From JAATFY01 sp049276515 (GTDB lineage: Bacteria; Pseudomonadota; Alphaproteobacteria; UBA9219), in the NCBI GenBank assembly GCA_049276515.1, contig JBASWO010000117.1, positions 1 to 12,046 of the forward strand: a stretch of 12,046 bases of DNA, in the 5' to 3' direction. How positions within the stretch are numbered: the stretch's first letter is position 1; every line of letters starts with the position of its first letter. The notes beneath the pieces are model-generated. The model searched no databases, was not told where the DNA came from, and was given only the letters and a program-made list of their open reading frames with translations. Of this stretch, positions 1 through 6,840 are shown piece by piece. The translations under genes and the position numbers were made by a program.

Positions 1-2
1 CC

Positions 3-1949
3 CTGCCCCTGGCCGAGGCCTATGACTATCTGCCTCTACCCGGTAAAGCCTTGAAACCGGGCACTATTGTTGAAGTACCTTTTGGGCCCAAAAAGATGTT
101 GGGTGTCGTTTGGGGATCGGGTACCAGCGATCTGCCTTTGGCTAAGCTAAAAACCATCATTCATGCACCAGATCTCCCGCCCCTTCCTGAGGCCAGCCGC
201 AACTTTGTGGATTGGGTTGCTCAATATACGGTGACACCAGCAGGTGCTGTTTTAAAAATGGTTTGGGGAAGCGAGAAATTGCTGCGACCCAAAAAGAAGG
301 ATGATTTTTCTGCTCAGCAGCCCAATCCCGATCACCACCAACCTCTACTTACATCGGATCAGAAAAAAGCAGCCGATGTTTTAATCAAAAAAGTTCAAGA
401 CAATAAATATTCTGTGACACTTTTAGATGGCGTAACAGGCTCCGGTAAAACGGAAGTTTTTTGTGAAGCCGTTGCCGAAGCTTTGCGTCGCGGCAAACAG
501 GTTCTCGTCCTGCTTCCTGAAATTGCTATGACTGCGGCTCTCTTTGATCGCCTCACAGCACGTTTTGGTATTCAGCCAACACAATGGCATTCAGAGCTTA
601 CGGAAAAGCAGCGTCGCATCAATTGGCACTCCATTATGTTGGGCGAAGCTAAATTTATTCTAGGCGCACGCTCAGCTCTTTTTCTTCCCTACCCAGATCT
701 GGGCCTTATCGTTGTCGATGAAGAGCATGAATCCGCCTACAAACAAGAAGAAGGCGTCATCTATCATGGCCGCGATATGGCTGTGGTCCGCGCCCATCTT
801 GGCAATATTCCGCTTATCCTTTCCAGTGCGACGCCATCTCTTGAAACAATGCACAATATTTATCAGAAAAAATATGATCACGTGATTTTGCTTGAGCGTT
901 TTGGCAAAGCTTCAATGCCAAAAATAGAATTGGTCGATCTACGTCAGCATAAAATGACGGCCCAACATTTTATTAGCCCGCCGCTCTTCGATTTATTGCA
1001 AAAAACAATTGCTGAAAAACAGCAAGCGATGCTGTTTCTTAATCGTCGCGGCTATGCCCCCCTCACTTTATGTCGCGCCTGCGGTCATAGGCTCAATTGC
1101 CCTAATTGCACCAGCTGGATGATCGAGCATAAGCAAACGCATCGCTTACAATGTCATCATTGTGATTTTTCGATGAAGCTTCCGGAAAAATGCCCGAGCT
1201 GTAGTGCGGAAGGTCGTTTTGCAGCTTGCGGTCCTGGTGTTGAACGCGTGGCTGAAGAAGTTAAAGCACGCCTTCCTAAAGCACGCTTTGCTATTATGGC
1301 GAGTGATACGCTTGATGGTCCTAAGGCCGCCCAAGATCTCGTAGATCAAATGGCCAATCAGGAATTGGATGTCTTGATTGGCACACAAATTATGGCCAAG
1401 GGCTATCATTTCCCACGCCTAACTTTAGTTGGCGTTATTGATGCAGATTTAGGATTAGCCGGAGGCGACCCAAGAGCTGCTGAACGCACTTTTCAGCTTT
1501 TACAACAGGTCGCGGGACGTAGTGGGCGTGGTGAAGATAAAGGACATGTTCTTTTACAAACGACCGCTCCTGAACACCCCGTCATGAAAGCGCTGATCAA
1601 AGGCGATCGCGATGCCTTTATGGATGCTGAGCTCAAAGAACGTGAAGCCTATCATTTGCCACCTGCTTGGCGGCTTGCCAGTGTCACGGTTTCAGGTGCT
1701 GATGTGAAAGAAGTTATTCGGCTTGCCGATCATCTAGCGGCGCATGCGCCCCAAGACAAAAAGCTTCGTATTTTAGGCCCAGCTCCAGCCCCTTTTGCCA
1801 TGCTACGGGGCAAATATCGCCATAGGCTCCTTATCCAAGCCCCCAGAAACATCAATTTATCCCTGACCATCCAGCAATGGCTCAAAGGAATGAAAATTCC
1901 ACGCTCCTTACGAATTTTGGTGGATATTGACCCTTACAGCTTCCTCTAA
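3..1949 (+). CDS. priA: Primosomal protein N' (PriA helicase), 5' partial
   Basis: PriA is a 3'-to-5' DNA helicase that recognises stalled forks and D-loops and starts primosome reassembly for replication restart. The frame is open from base 3, and the residues before the TTG at 51 (LPLAEAYDYLPLPG) already match the PriA N-terminal fork-binding domain. The true start is therefore outside the window, probably by about ten codons, and TTG 51 is not the start. Visible are Walker A GVTGSGKTE (429-455), the DEEH box (717-728), SSATPS, NRRGYAP, eight cysteines in four CxxC pairs that bind two zinc ions (1071-1202), and the motif V/VI block DADLGLAGGD...QVAGRSGRG (1440-1530). There are 648 visible residues against about 730 in E. 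coli PriA. The stretch between the N-terminal domain and the helicase (about 255-360) is too short to hold the usual winged-helix domain. The family assignment is firm. Confidence 0.96.
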   Translation: MPLAEAYDYLPLPGKALKPGTIVEVPFGPKKMLGVVWGSGTSDLPLAKLKTIIHAPDLPPLPEASRNFVDWVAQYTVTPAGAVLKMVWGSEKLLRPKKKDDFSAQQPNPDHHQPLLTSDQKKAADVLIKKVQDNKYSVTLLDGVTGSGKTEVFCEAVAEALRRGKQVLVLLPEIAMTAALFDRLTARFGIQPTQWHSELTEKQRRINWHSIMLGEAKFILGARSALFLPYPDLGLIVVDEEHESAYKQEEGVIYHGRDMAVVRAHLGNIPLILSSATPSLETMHNIYQKKYDHVILLERFGKASMPKIELVDLRQHKMTAQHFISPPLFDLLQKTIAEKQQAMLFLNRRGYAPLTLCRACGHRLNCPNCTSWMIEHKQTHRLQCHHCDFSMKLPEKCPSCSAEGRFAACGPGVERVAEEVKARLPKARFAIMASDTLDGPKAAQDLVDQMANQELDVLIGTQIMAKGYHFPRLTLVGVIDADLGLAGGDPRAAERTFQLLQQVAGRSGRGEDKGHVLLQTTAPEHPVMKALIKGDRDAFMDAELKEREAYHLPPAWRLASVTVSGADVKEVIRLADHLAAHAPQDKKLRILGPAPAPFAMLRGKYRHRLLIQAPRNINLSLTIQQWLKGMKIPRSLRILVDIDPYSFL

Positions 1950-2025
1950 CTGACCCTCAAAACCCATTTTGGATATGGTTAAGACTTACCATTATTTAAT
2001 AGGGGTATGTTCCTGCCCAATAGGC

Positions 2026-2039
2026 GTAATTCGAATTAC
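2026..2039. promoter_or_regulatory. 14-bp perfect palindrome, possible operator
   Basis: GTAATTCGAATTAC reads identically on both strands. It lies in the 216-base gap between priA and the 69-residue gene, about 125 bases before that gene's start. A perfect 14-bp palindrome in the largest non-coding gap of the window could bind a dimeric regulator. I found no second copy in the gap and do not recognise the motif as a known operator. The gap also holds an A/T-rich inverted repeat at 2046-2064 followed by a T-rich stretch; no convincing promoter was identified. Confidence 0.3.
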
Positions 2040-2165
2040 TTTCATGATTTTTAAGGCAAAAATCGGTTTGATTTGTTTTTTTGCTTTCATGTTTTGCGGT
2101 TAAGGTGAGCTTAGGAATTGATGGCTAGAAACACTCAGCCATAACGAAAAACAAGGAAGCGAATC

Positions 2166-2375
2166 GTGTTAGTTGAATTGTCACCTGTAACTTATCTGGC
2201 TCTTTGCGGTTTGGTGCGTGATGCACTTATGAACCCTAGCGATGCCACTCCCCTGCTTAACAAAGCAGCTCAGGAACTCGCTAGCGCAACAGCAGGCGGT
2301 ATGATCCCATCTGAACTGGCTGAACAGCCAGAACGTATGGATGCCCTGCGTCGCGGTGGTTTCGCCAGCAATTAA
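2166..2375 (+). CDS. Small hypothetical protein (69 aa)
   Basis: I do not recognise this protein. It begins with GTG, preceded by the good ribosome binding site AAGGAAG (2153-2159) six bases upstream. The protein is soluble and mostly helical: a hydrophobic helix near residues 6-22, an Ala-rich helix near 30-43, and an acidic then basic tail ending RRGGFASN. There is no signal peptide or metal motif. Codon choice supports a real and probably well-expressed gene: Arg is CGT three times out of four, Gly is GGT four times out of five, and Asn AAC is favoured. The TAA stop overlaps the stop of the convergent znuB within the four bases TTAA (2372-2375), so no terminator fits between them. It is transcribed separately from or after priA, across a 216-base gap. 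Confidence 0.7.
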   Translation: MLVELSPVTYLALCGLVRDALMNPSDATPLLNKAAQELASATAGGMIPSELAEQPERMDALRRGGFASN

Positions 2376-3226
2376 GTCTCTAAATGGCGAGCGGGGAAAT
2401 AACGCGCCCTGACACTGCCATGACGGCCCAAAAGCGCCGATAATATATAAATCAATCCAGTAATGAGAACGATAGATGGTCCTGAGGGTATTTGATACGC
2501 CTCAGCCACAGCTATGCCTACGATAGAGGCTGAGATCGCAATAAGGATGGCAAGGATCATAAGACCCGACAAGCGACGGCTCCAAAACTGAGCGGTTACT
2601 GCCGGTATCAGCAAAAGGCCAGAGGACATGAGCGTACCAAGCGTACGATAGCCCTCCACCATATTGACCACGACCATAAGCATAAAAAGAATGTGATATA
2701 GCCCGCCATGGCCGCGAACAGATTTCATAAAAGCGGGGTCAAAAGATTCCACAACCAAAGGACGATAAATCACAGCAAATAATAAAAGGGTAAGACTGGT
2801 AACAGAAGCCATCACAATAAGCGCCTGATCCGTCACAGCCTTGGCATCACCAAACAAAATATCTTCAAGATTTTCAGATGATCCATTGAGTGAAATCAGC
2901 ATAATGCCGAGAGCAACAGCCATTAAATAAAACGTCACCATATTGGCATCCTCACGGATGGACGTAAAACGTGTTGCAAGTCCAGCAACAAGAGCGATGA
3001 GGAGTCCCGCTATTAATCCGCCCATGCTCATGGCCGTTATCGACATACCTGCCACAAGAAACCCTATTGCTGTCCCCGGCAAAATGGCGTGCGCCAGTAC
3101 ATCACCCATCAAGCTCATACGCCGCAGTACCAGCATAACACCCAAAGGCGCCCCACTGAGCGAAACAAGGATCGCCCCTACAATCGCCCGCTTAATGGCA
3201 GGGTCACAAAAAAATGTACACATCAT
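2372..3226 (-). CDS. znuB: Zinc/manganese ABC transporter permease (ZnuB-like)
   Basis: This is an integral inner-membrane permease of the ABC-3 family (ZnuB/MntB/TroC type), which forms the channel of a zinc or manganese importer with the neighbouring ATPase. The sequence is almost all hydrophobic helices, about eight. The family signature near the N-terminus, SLMGDVLAHAILPGTAIGF, and the C-terminal segment PSGPSIVLITGLIYILSALL are typical. I chose ATG 3226 (284 residues) because it overlaps the znuC stop as ATGA, with GAGGG four bases upstream; a second ATG at 3223 is equally reachable. A longer frame from ATG 3241 would only add residues inside znuC. Zinc rather than manganese is inferred from the Zur-like operator upstream of the unit. 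The substrate-binding protein (znuA) is not in this window. Confidence 0.87.
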   Translation of the reverse strand: MMCTFFCDPAIKRAIVGAILVSLSGAPLGVMLVLRRMSLMGDVLAHAILPGTAIGFLVAGMSITAMSMGGLIAGLLIALVAGLATRFTSIREDANMVTFYLMAVALGIMLISLNGSSENLEDILFGDAKAVTDQALIVMASVTSLTLLLFAVIYRPLVVESFDPAFMKSVRGHGGLYHILFMLMVVVNMVEGYRTLGTLMSSGLLLIPAVTAQFWSRRLSGLMILAILIAISASIVGIAVAEAYQIPSGPSIVLITGLIYILSALLGRHGSVRARYFPARHLET

Positions 3227-3954
3227 GCAACCCTCGCACATTCAGCCGCATGCTCGTGCCAATCGGCGGCAAGTGATGTTGCGCGCGCTAAGTTTTCGTC
3301 ACATAAAATATCTTTCACAGGGCCCCAGCCAATAAGTTCACGAGCCAGCATCAAAGCTTGGGGGAAGTGTTCACGTACCAGTGGAAGGTCATGCATCACA
3401 GCAATGATCGTTCGCCCCTCTTCTTGCAAATGCTGCAAGACATGCATCAGGTCATGTGTGGTGCGACCATCTATTGCTGCAAAAGGCTCATCAAGTAAAA
3501 GGACTTTAGCGTCTTGCACCATCATCCGCGCGAACAACACACGTTGCCATTGCCCTGTTGATAGAGCGGCAATCGGGCGCTCAGCAAAAGCATTCATACC
3601 AACTTTCTCGAGTGCTTGATGGGCCGCCTCACGATGCGCTGCGGTTATTGTGCCAAAAGCCTTGAGCCGGGGCCAATGCCCTAGCAAGACCACTTCAATA
3701 ACACTCAAGGGAAATCCACGATCAACTTCACTCTGCTGCGGTAGGTAAGCAATCTCACGAGGTTGAAGGCCATTGAAATTGATCTGCCCCGTCATGGGAC
3801 GCAAAAAGCCGATCAAAGCTTTAAGCAAAGTACTTTTGCCGCCACCATTTGGTCCTACAATGGCCGTCAATGAACCGGCTTGAAAAACACCGCTTATGTG
3901 ATGAACAGCCGGGTGCCGGTCATAGCCGACGGAAAGATTTTCAAGGGTAATCAT
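3223..3954 (-). CDS. znuC: Zinc/manganese ABC transporter ATP-binding protein (ZnuC-like)
   Basis: This is the cytoplasmic ATPase that drives metal import through the adjacent permease. From ATG 3954 it is 243 residues, the usual size. Visible are Walker A GPNGGGKS (34-41), a Q-loop in LPQQ (about 72-74), the signature LSTGQ (131-135), Walker B VLLLDEP (151-157) and the H-loop His188. The start MITLENLSVGYDRHPAVHHI matches the family N-terminus. In-frame alternatives are ATG 3966 and TTG 3999. None has a clear Shine-Dalgarno of its own, but ATG 3954 overlaps the stop of a small upstream frame as ATGA, which would explain translation by coupling and favours this start. Its own stop overlaps the znuB start in the same way. 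Confidence 0.9.
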   Translation of the reverse strand: MITLENLSVGYDRHPAVHHISGVFQAGSLTAIVGPNGGGKSTLLKALIGFLRPMTGQINFNGLQPREIAYLPQQSEVDRGFPLSVIEVVLLGHWPRLKAFGTITAAHREAAHQALEKVGMNAFAERPIAALSTGQWQRVLFARMMVQDAKVLLLDEPFAAIDGRTTHDLMHVLQHLQEEGRTIIAVMHDLPLVREHFPQALMLARELIGWGPVKDILCDENLARATSLAADWHEHAAECARVA

Positions 3955-4052
3955 TGCAAGGCCCATAGCGTCAGGAAACCCGCCAAGGCTGCTAGGCAAA
4001 AAGCCAGCGCTAAACGCTGCCCTATTCCCATTCCTAGTAATCTGCCGCGCAC
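3951..4052 (-). CDS. Candidate 33-residue membrane peptide upstream of znuC
   Basis: The frame runs from GTG 4052 to TGA 3953-3951. The start has a strong ribosome binding site, GAGGGG (4064-4059), exactly six bases upstream. The stop overlaps the znuC start as ATGA. The peptide opens with a basic segment (MRGRLLGMGIGQR) followed by one uninterrupted hydrophobic stretch, LALAFCLAALAGFLTLWAL, ending in Gln, which is the layout of a single-pass inner-membrane peptide with the N-terminus inside. An internal ATG at 4031 has AGGA directly against it and is less likely. The peptide could be a small subunit of the transporter or simply a leader that couples znuC translation. I do not recognise a family. 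The evidence is architecture only; conservation has not been tested. Confidence 0.48.
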   Translation of the reverse strand: MRGRLLGMGIGQRLALAFCLAALAGFLTLWALQ

Positions 4053-4058
4053 GTCTTA

Positions 4059-4064
4059 CCCCTC
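4059..4064 (-). promoter_or_regulatory. Ribosome binding site of the small peptide / znuCB unit
   Basis: GAGGGG on the minus strand, six bases before GTG 4052. It is the only strong Shine-Dalgarno between the predicted promoter and znuC. It decides the start of the 33-residue frame and suggests that ribosomes enter the znuCB message here. Confidence 0.5.
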
Positions 4065-4083
4065 GCCATCCTCGAGGGACAAG

Positions 4084-4112
4084 GTTATAAACAGGGTTCA
4101 GAATCGAAGCAA
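4084..4112 (-). promoter_or_regulatory. Predicted sigma-70-type promoter of the znuCB unit
   Basis: On the minus strand a -35 TTGCTT (4112-4107) and a -10 TATAAC (4089-4084) are separated by exactly 17 bases. Transcription would start near 4077, leaving about 25 bases before GTG 4052, with the ribosome binding site in between. The geometry is good and the boxes match consensus at 4 of 6 and 5 of 6 positions. The -10 overlaps a sequence resembling a Zur half-site. Confidence 0.5.
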
Positions 4113-4120
4113 ATACCTAA

Positions 4121-4135
4121 TGTTATAAGGTAACA
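4121..4135. promoter_or_regulatory. Zur-like operator between znuCB and the divergent envelope operon
   Basis: TGTTATAAGGTAACA has perfect 5-bp arms (TGTTA / TAACA) and agrees at 13 of 15 positions with the core of the gamma-proteobacterial Zur box (TGTTATA-W-TATAACA). It lies 8 bases upstream of the predicted znuCB -35 and 8 bases upstream of the LAB_N gene start on the other strand. A near copy of its left half occurs 38 bases away (AATGTTATAA at 4119-4128 against AAGGTTATAA at 4081-4090), and that copy overlaps the znuCB -10. Zur is a zinc-sensing Fur-family repressor; binding here would shut off import when zinc is plentiful. Alphaproteobacterial Zur motifs vary, so this is an inference from motif and context. 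Confidence 0.6.
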
Positions 4136-4143
4136 ACGACACA

Positions 4144-4458
4144 ATGACCGAGATCTTGCAACGCTTTGCTGACTGGTTTGTAAGCCAATTGACCATTTGG
4201 GCCCTGGTCGGCTTTTTCGGCCAAACCATGTTTATGATGCGCTTTCTGCTTCAATGGATTGCCAGTGAGCGCGCCAAAAAAAGCGTTATGCCTGAAGTGT
4301 TTTGGTATTTCAGTTTAGCGGGCGGGTTGATCGTCCTCGCTTACGCAATTCATAAGCAAGATATTGTCTTTATTTTCGGTCAAAGCCTTGGTGTCTTCAT
4401 TTATACGCGCAACATCTATTTCATTTGGCGTCATCGCCAGCCTGCGACGAATGACTGA
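4144..4458 (+). CDS. Small LAB_N-domain membrane protein (lipid A / glycolipid biosynthesis associated)
   Basis: This 104-residue protein is a stand-alone version of the domain found at the N-terminus of some lipid-A-disaccharide synthases (LAB_N). Three membrane segments are visible (about 17-38, 52-69 and 74-95). The family's characteristic stretches are present: MMRFLLQWIASERAKKS, the PEVFWYFSLAGG turn, and FGQSLGVFIYTRNIYFIW. Such stand-alone proteins commonly sit beside polyprenyl-phosphate-sugar enzymes, as here; their biochemical role is not well defined, and a helper or flippase-like role is only a guess. The start ATG 4144 has AAGG 13 bases upstream, rather far, inside the Zur-like site. 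It overlaps the next gene by 8 bases. Confidence 0.88.
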   Translation: MTEILQRFADWFVSQLTIWALVGFFGQTMFMMRFLLQWIASERAKKSVMPEVFWYFSLAGGLIVLAYAIHKQDIVFIFGQSLGVFIYTRNIYFIWRHRQPATND

Positions 4459-6139
4459 TCGCTCACAAACATTTCCTGCCATTTTTTTTAAAGAAAATGG
4501 CGAGCAGCTCAGTTGTGTAGCTTACCTTTTCTTATTTTTACTCTGCATGGCTTGCTTTGCTCCCGGCATCGCTACATTACCCCCCACAGATCGTGACGAG
4601 TCATCTTTTGCACAAGCTAGTAAGCAGATGATCGAAACCAAAAACTACGTTGATATTCGTTTACAAGATAAACCACGCTACAAAAAACCTATTGGTATTT
4701 ATTGGCTGCAGACAGCGGCTGTAAAAATAACCAGCCCCGATCATCTCAATGAGATTTGGGCTTACCGTATCCCATCTCTCTTGGGCGCAACTGTTGCAGT
4801 CTTATTAACCGCGGCGCTTGGCAGCTTGCTGTTTGGGCCCATCGTAGGACTATTAGCTGCTTTTATGATGGCAGGGTGCGTCGTGCTGAATGTAGAAGCA
4901 CGCATGGCAAAGACAGATGCGGCCCTGTTGGCTGCGATCATGGCCATGCAATATGCCCTGGCACGCGCTTATTTAGGTGTTCGAGGCTGGCGCATCCCCT
5001 TTATGTTCTGGACGGCTTTTGGCATCGGAATCCTTATCAAAGGGCCTTTGATTGGCTTAATCCTCATGTCGACTTTAGTCTGGCTAAAATATAAGGATAA
5101 AAATGTGAGCTGGTTCCGCATGCTGAAACCACTCATTGGTATTCCTTATATGCTTTTGCTTGTAGCGCCCTGGTTCATCGCCATTTTGGCAGCTAGTCAT
5201 GGCCAATTTTTACAACATTCAGCAGGACATGATTTGCTTGCCAAGCTTTGGCAAGGTCAAGACCGCGGCATAATACCCCCCGGCCTTCATTTATTATCTT
5301 TACCGTTGGTTTTCTTTCCTTTTGCATTATTTGCTCTCCTTGCCATTCCCGATGCATGGAAAAATCGTCAGGCTGATAATTTTGGTTTTTGCCTTGGTTG
5401 GATCATCCCCACCTGGATCGTTTTTGAACTCTCTTTGACCAAATTACCGCATTATACGCTTCCCGTTTATCCGGCCATTGCCATGTTGGCGGCTAAAGCT
5501 TTAGTGGATGGATACCCTTATCTTGCTGAGCATAGATGGCGCTGGCTTAGCGCACTCATCATTGGCCTTTGGCTGATGATCGGCACAGGCTTTGCGATGG
5601 TTTTTGCGGTCCTTCCGCTTATCAGCAATCAAGATTGGGATCTTTTACAAATCGCGGCAGGCGCTCTTTTGATTATCATGCATGGTGTTGCACTCTTCAT
5701 GCTGATGCAACGCAAAATAGCGAGCGTTGTTTTTCTTCTGGCCGGAAGCATGGTTTTTCTCTCCTGCACGATAGGCCATACTTTACCACAATTGCAGCAT
5801 GTATGGTTATCGCGTGAAGCCGTACAGTTAGCCCAAGCTGTCAATCCATGCGATAAACTGGCTATAGTCTCTGCAGCCTATGGTGAACCTAGCCTTATCT
5901 TTTTAGCCGGAACAGAAACGAAAGTTGTTGTTGATGGACAGACAGCTGCTGAAGACATGCAGAAAAACCGCTGTCTTGTTGGACTGATTGATAGCAAGCA
6001 TAAAGAAAACTTTCTCAATGCTTTTGCCGGAAAGTTACAGCCTGTTCATACCAATACCATTACAAGTTTAAATATTGGTCACGGCGGCACAACAGAAATA
6101 AGCCTCTACATCATGCCCCTTACGTCTAACTTGCCATGA
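4451..6139 (+). CDS. ArnT/PMT-family lipid-linked sugar transferase
   Basis: This is an inner-membrane glycosyltransferase of the ArnT / protein-O-mannosyltransferase superfamily, which moves a sugar from a polyprenyl-phosphate carrier to lipid A, another glycolipid or a protein on the periplasmic face. From ATG 4451 it has 562 residues, the usual size. The first membrane helix (about 21-43) is followed by the periplasmic acidic motif PTDRDESSFA (Asp49/Glu50) and then RYKKPIGIYWLQ, matching the ArnT Y-KPP-W region. About ten more hydrophobic helices and a soluble C-terminal part follow. The frame is open back to 4364, but ATG 4451 overlaps the previous stop by only 8 bases and fits the family N-terminus. 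Sugar and acceptor cannot be told; aminoarabinose, galacturonate and mannose are all possible. It overlaps the next gene by ATGA. Confidence 0.85.
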   Translation: MTDRSQTFPAIFFKENGEQLSCVAYLFLFLLCMACFAPGIATLPPTDRDESSFAQASKQMIETKNYVDIRLQDKPRYKKPIGIYWLQTAAVKITSPDHLNEIWAYRIPSLLGATVAVLLTAALGSLLFGPIVGLLAAFMMAGCVVLNVEARMAKTDAALLAAIMAMQYALARAYLGVRGWRIPFMFWTAFGIGILIKGPLIGLILMSTLVWLKYKDKNVSWFRMLKPLIGIPYMLLLVAPWFIAILAASHGQFLQHSAGHDLLAKLWQGQDRGIIPPGLHLLSLPLVFFPFALFALLAIPDAWKNRQADNFGFCLGWIIPTWIVFELSLTKLPHYTLPVYPAIAMLAAKALVDGYPYLAEHRWRWLSALIIGLWLMIGTGFAMVFAVLPLISNQDWDLLQIAAGALLIIMHGVALFMLMQRKIASVVFLLAGSMVFLSCTIGHTLPQLQHVWLSREAVQLAQAVNPCDKLAIVSAAYGEPSLIFLAGTETKVVVDGQTAAEDMQKNRCLVGLIDSKHKENFLNAFAGKLQPVHTNTITSLNIGHGGTTEISLYIMPLTSNLP

Positions 6140-6831
6140 CAAAAAATCAGAAAATCCTATCCTTCGTTTTGCTATTTGCCTTACTTGAGACACTTCTCAT
6201 TCTCTATATCGATAGACCTCTATCTCTTTTTATGCGGCAGATGGATGTTGATCATCGTGGCTTTGTCGATTTTTTCCGTGACATCACTGATTTTGGCAAA
6301 GGCAAATGGTATATGGTTCCCACTGCCCTCCTCGTAGCAGCCTGCGCCTTTGCGATACGCTTAAAATCTGTCAAGAAAAAGACCCGTGAGTTGATTTACC
6401 AAATTGGCGAAGGCTCACTCTTTATTTTTGCGTGTGTCGCTATATCCGGCATTGTCACCGATCTATTAAAAATTATTATTGGTCGCAGCCGCCCTGTTTT
6501 ATTGGATCGTGAGAATGTTTATGCTGCGCAGTTCTTTGTTTTTGATAGCACCTGGAAATCTATGCCCTCAGGTCACACCACAACCGTCATTGCAGCCATG
6601 TGTGCTCTGTTTATTTTGCTGCCTCGTTGGCGCTGGGTATGGCTAGCTGTCGCTCTCATTCTTGTTGCGAGCCGTGTTGTCGTAAATGCTCATTATCTAT
6701 CTGATGTTTTAGCGGGCTCTTTAGTTGGCTGTGTGTCTGCCATTTTGATTAATCAGTATTTTAACCATAATGGGATTAATCATGTTAAGAACAGTATTTT
6801 TCCCATTGACAGAAAATCGTCCCGCGCATAA
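6136..6831 (+). CDS. PAP2-family membrane phosphatase
   Basis: This 231-residue membrane protein has the complete type-2 phosphatidic acid phosphatase triad: C1 KIIIGRSRP (Lys112, Arg119, Pro120), C2 PSGH (144-147) and C3 SR...H...D (Arg180, His186, Asp190). It has about five or six membrane helices, beginning with one at residues 7-26. Relatives dephosphorylate undecaprenyl pyrophosphate, phosphatidate or lipid A (LpxE type) at the periplasmic face. Placed directly after an ArnT-like transferase with an ATGA overlap, it may recycle the polyprenyl carrier or remove a lipid A phosphate to make room for a sugar. The sequence alone does not separate these. The Lys/Arg-rich C-terminal tail is probably cytoplasmic. 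Confidence 0.88.
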   Translation: MTKNQKILSFVLLFALLETLLILYIDRPLSLFMRQMDVDHRGFVDFFRDITDFGKGKWYMVPTALLVAACAFAIRLKSVKKKTRELIYQIGEGSLFIFACVAISGIVTDLLKIIIGRSRPVLLDRENVYAAQFFVFDSTWKSMPSGHTTTVIAAMCALFILLPRWRWVWLAVALILVASRVVVNAHYLSDVLAGSLVGCVSAILINQYFNHNGINHVKNSIFPIDRKSSRA

Positions 6832-6840
6832 GACCGACTT

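Noticed and set aside
51..1949. priA starting at TTG 51
   Set aside because: The frame is open upstream and those codons encode conserved PriA N-terminal sequence, so the gene is cut by the window edge.
2046..2064. Inverted repeat GATTTTT-AAGGC-AAAAATC as a priA terminator
   Set aside because: The stem is all A/T except one pair, and the T-run begins about ten bases after it, so it is a poor intrinsic terminator.
3089..3619. Plus-strand open frame of 176 codons opposite znuB/znuC
   Set aside because: It lies antisense to two clearly identified genes, is rich in Arg/Ser/Cys and has no domain or ribosome binding site; a shadow frame.
3955..3999. Longer znuC from TTG 3999 or ATG 3966
   Set aside because: The extra residues are not family-like and lack a ribosome binding site; ATG 3954 is supported by the ATGA overlap.
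3998..4019. Hairpin CAGCG-TTTAG-CGCTG followed by GC and T5 (minus strand) as an attenuator of znuC
   Set aside because: The stem is only five pairs and lies inside the candidate peptide frame; too weak to call, though noted with that finding.
4364..4450. N-terminal extension of the ArnT-like protein by 29 residues
   Set aside because: It would lie wholly inside the LAB_N gene in another frame; ATG 4451 gives the normal family N-terminus and a short overlap.
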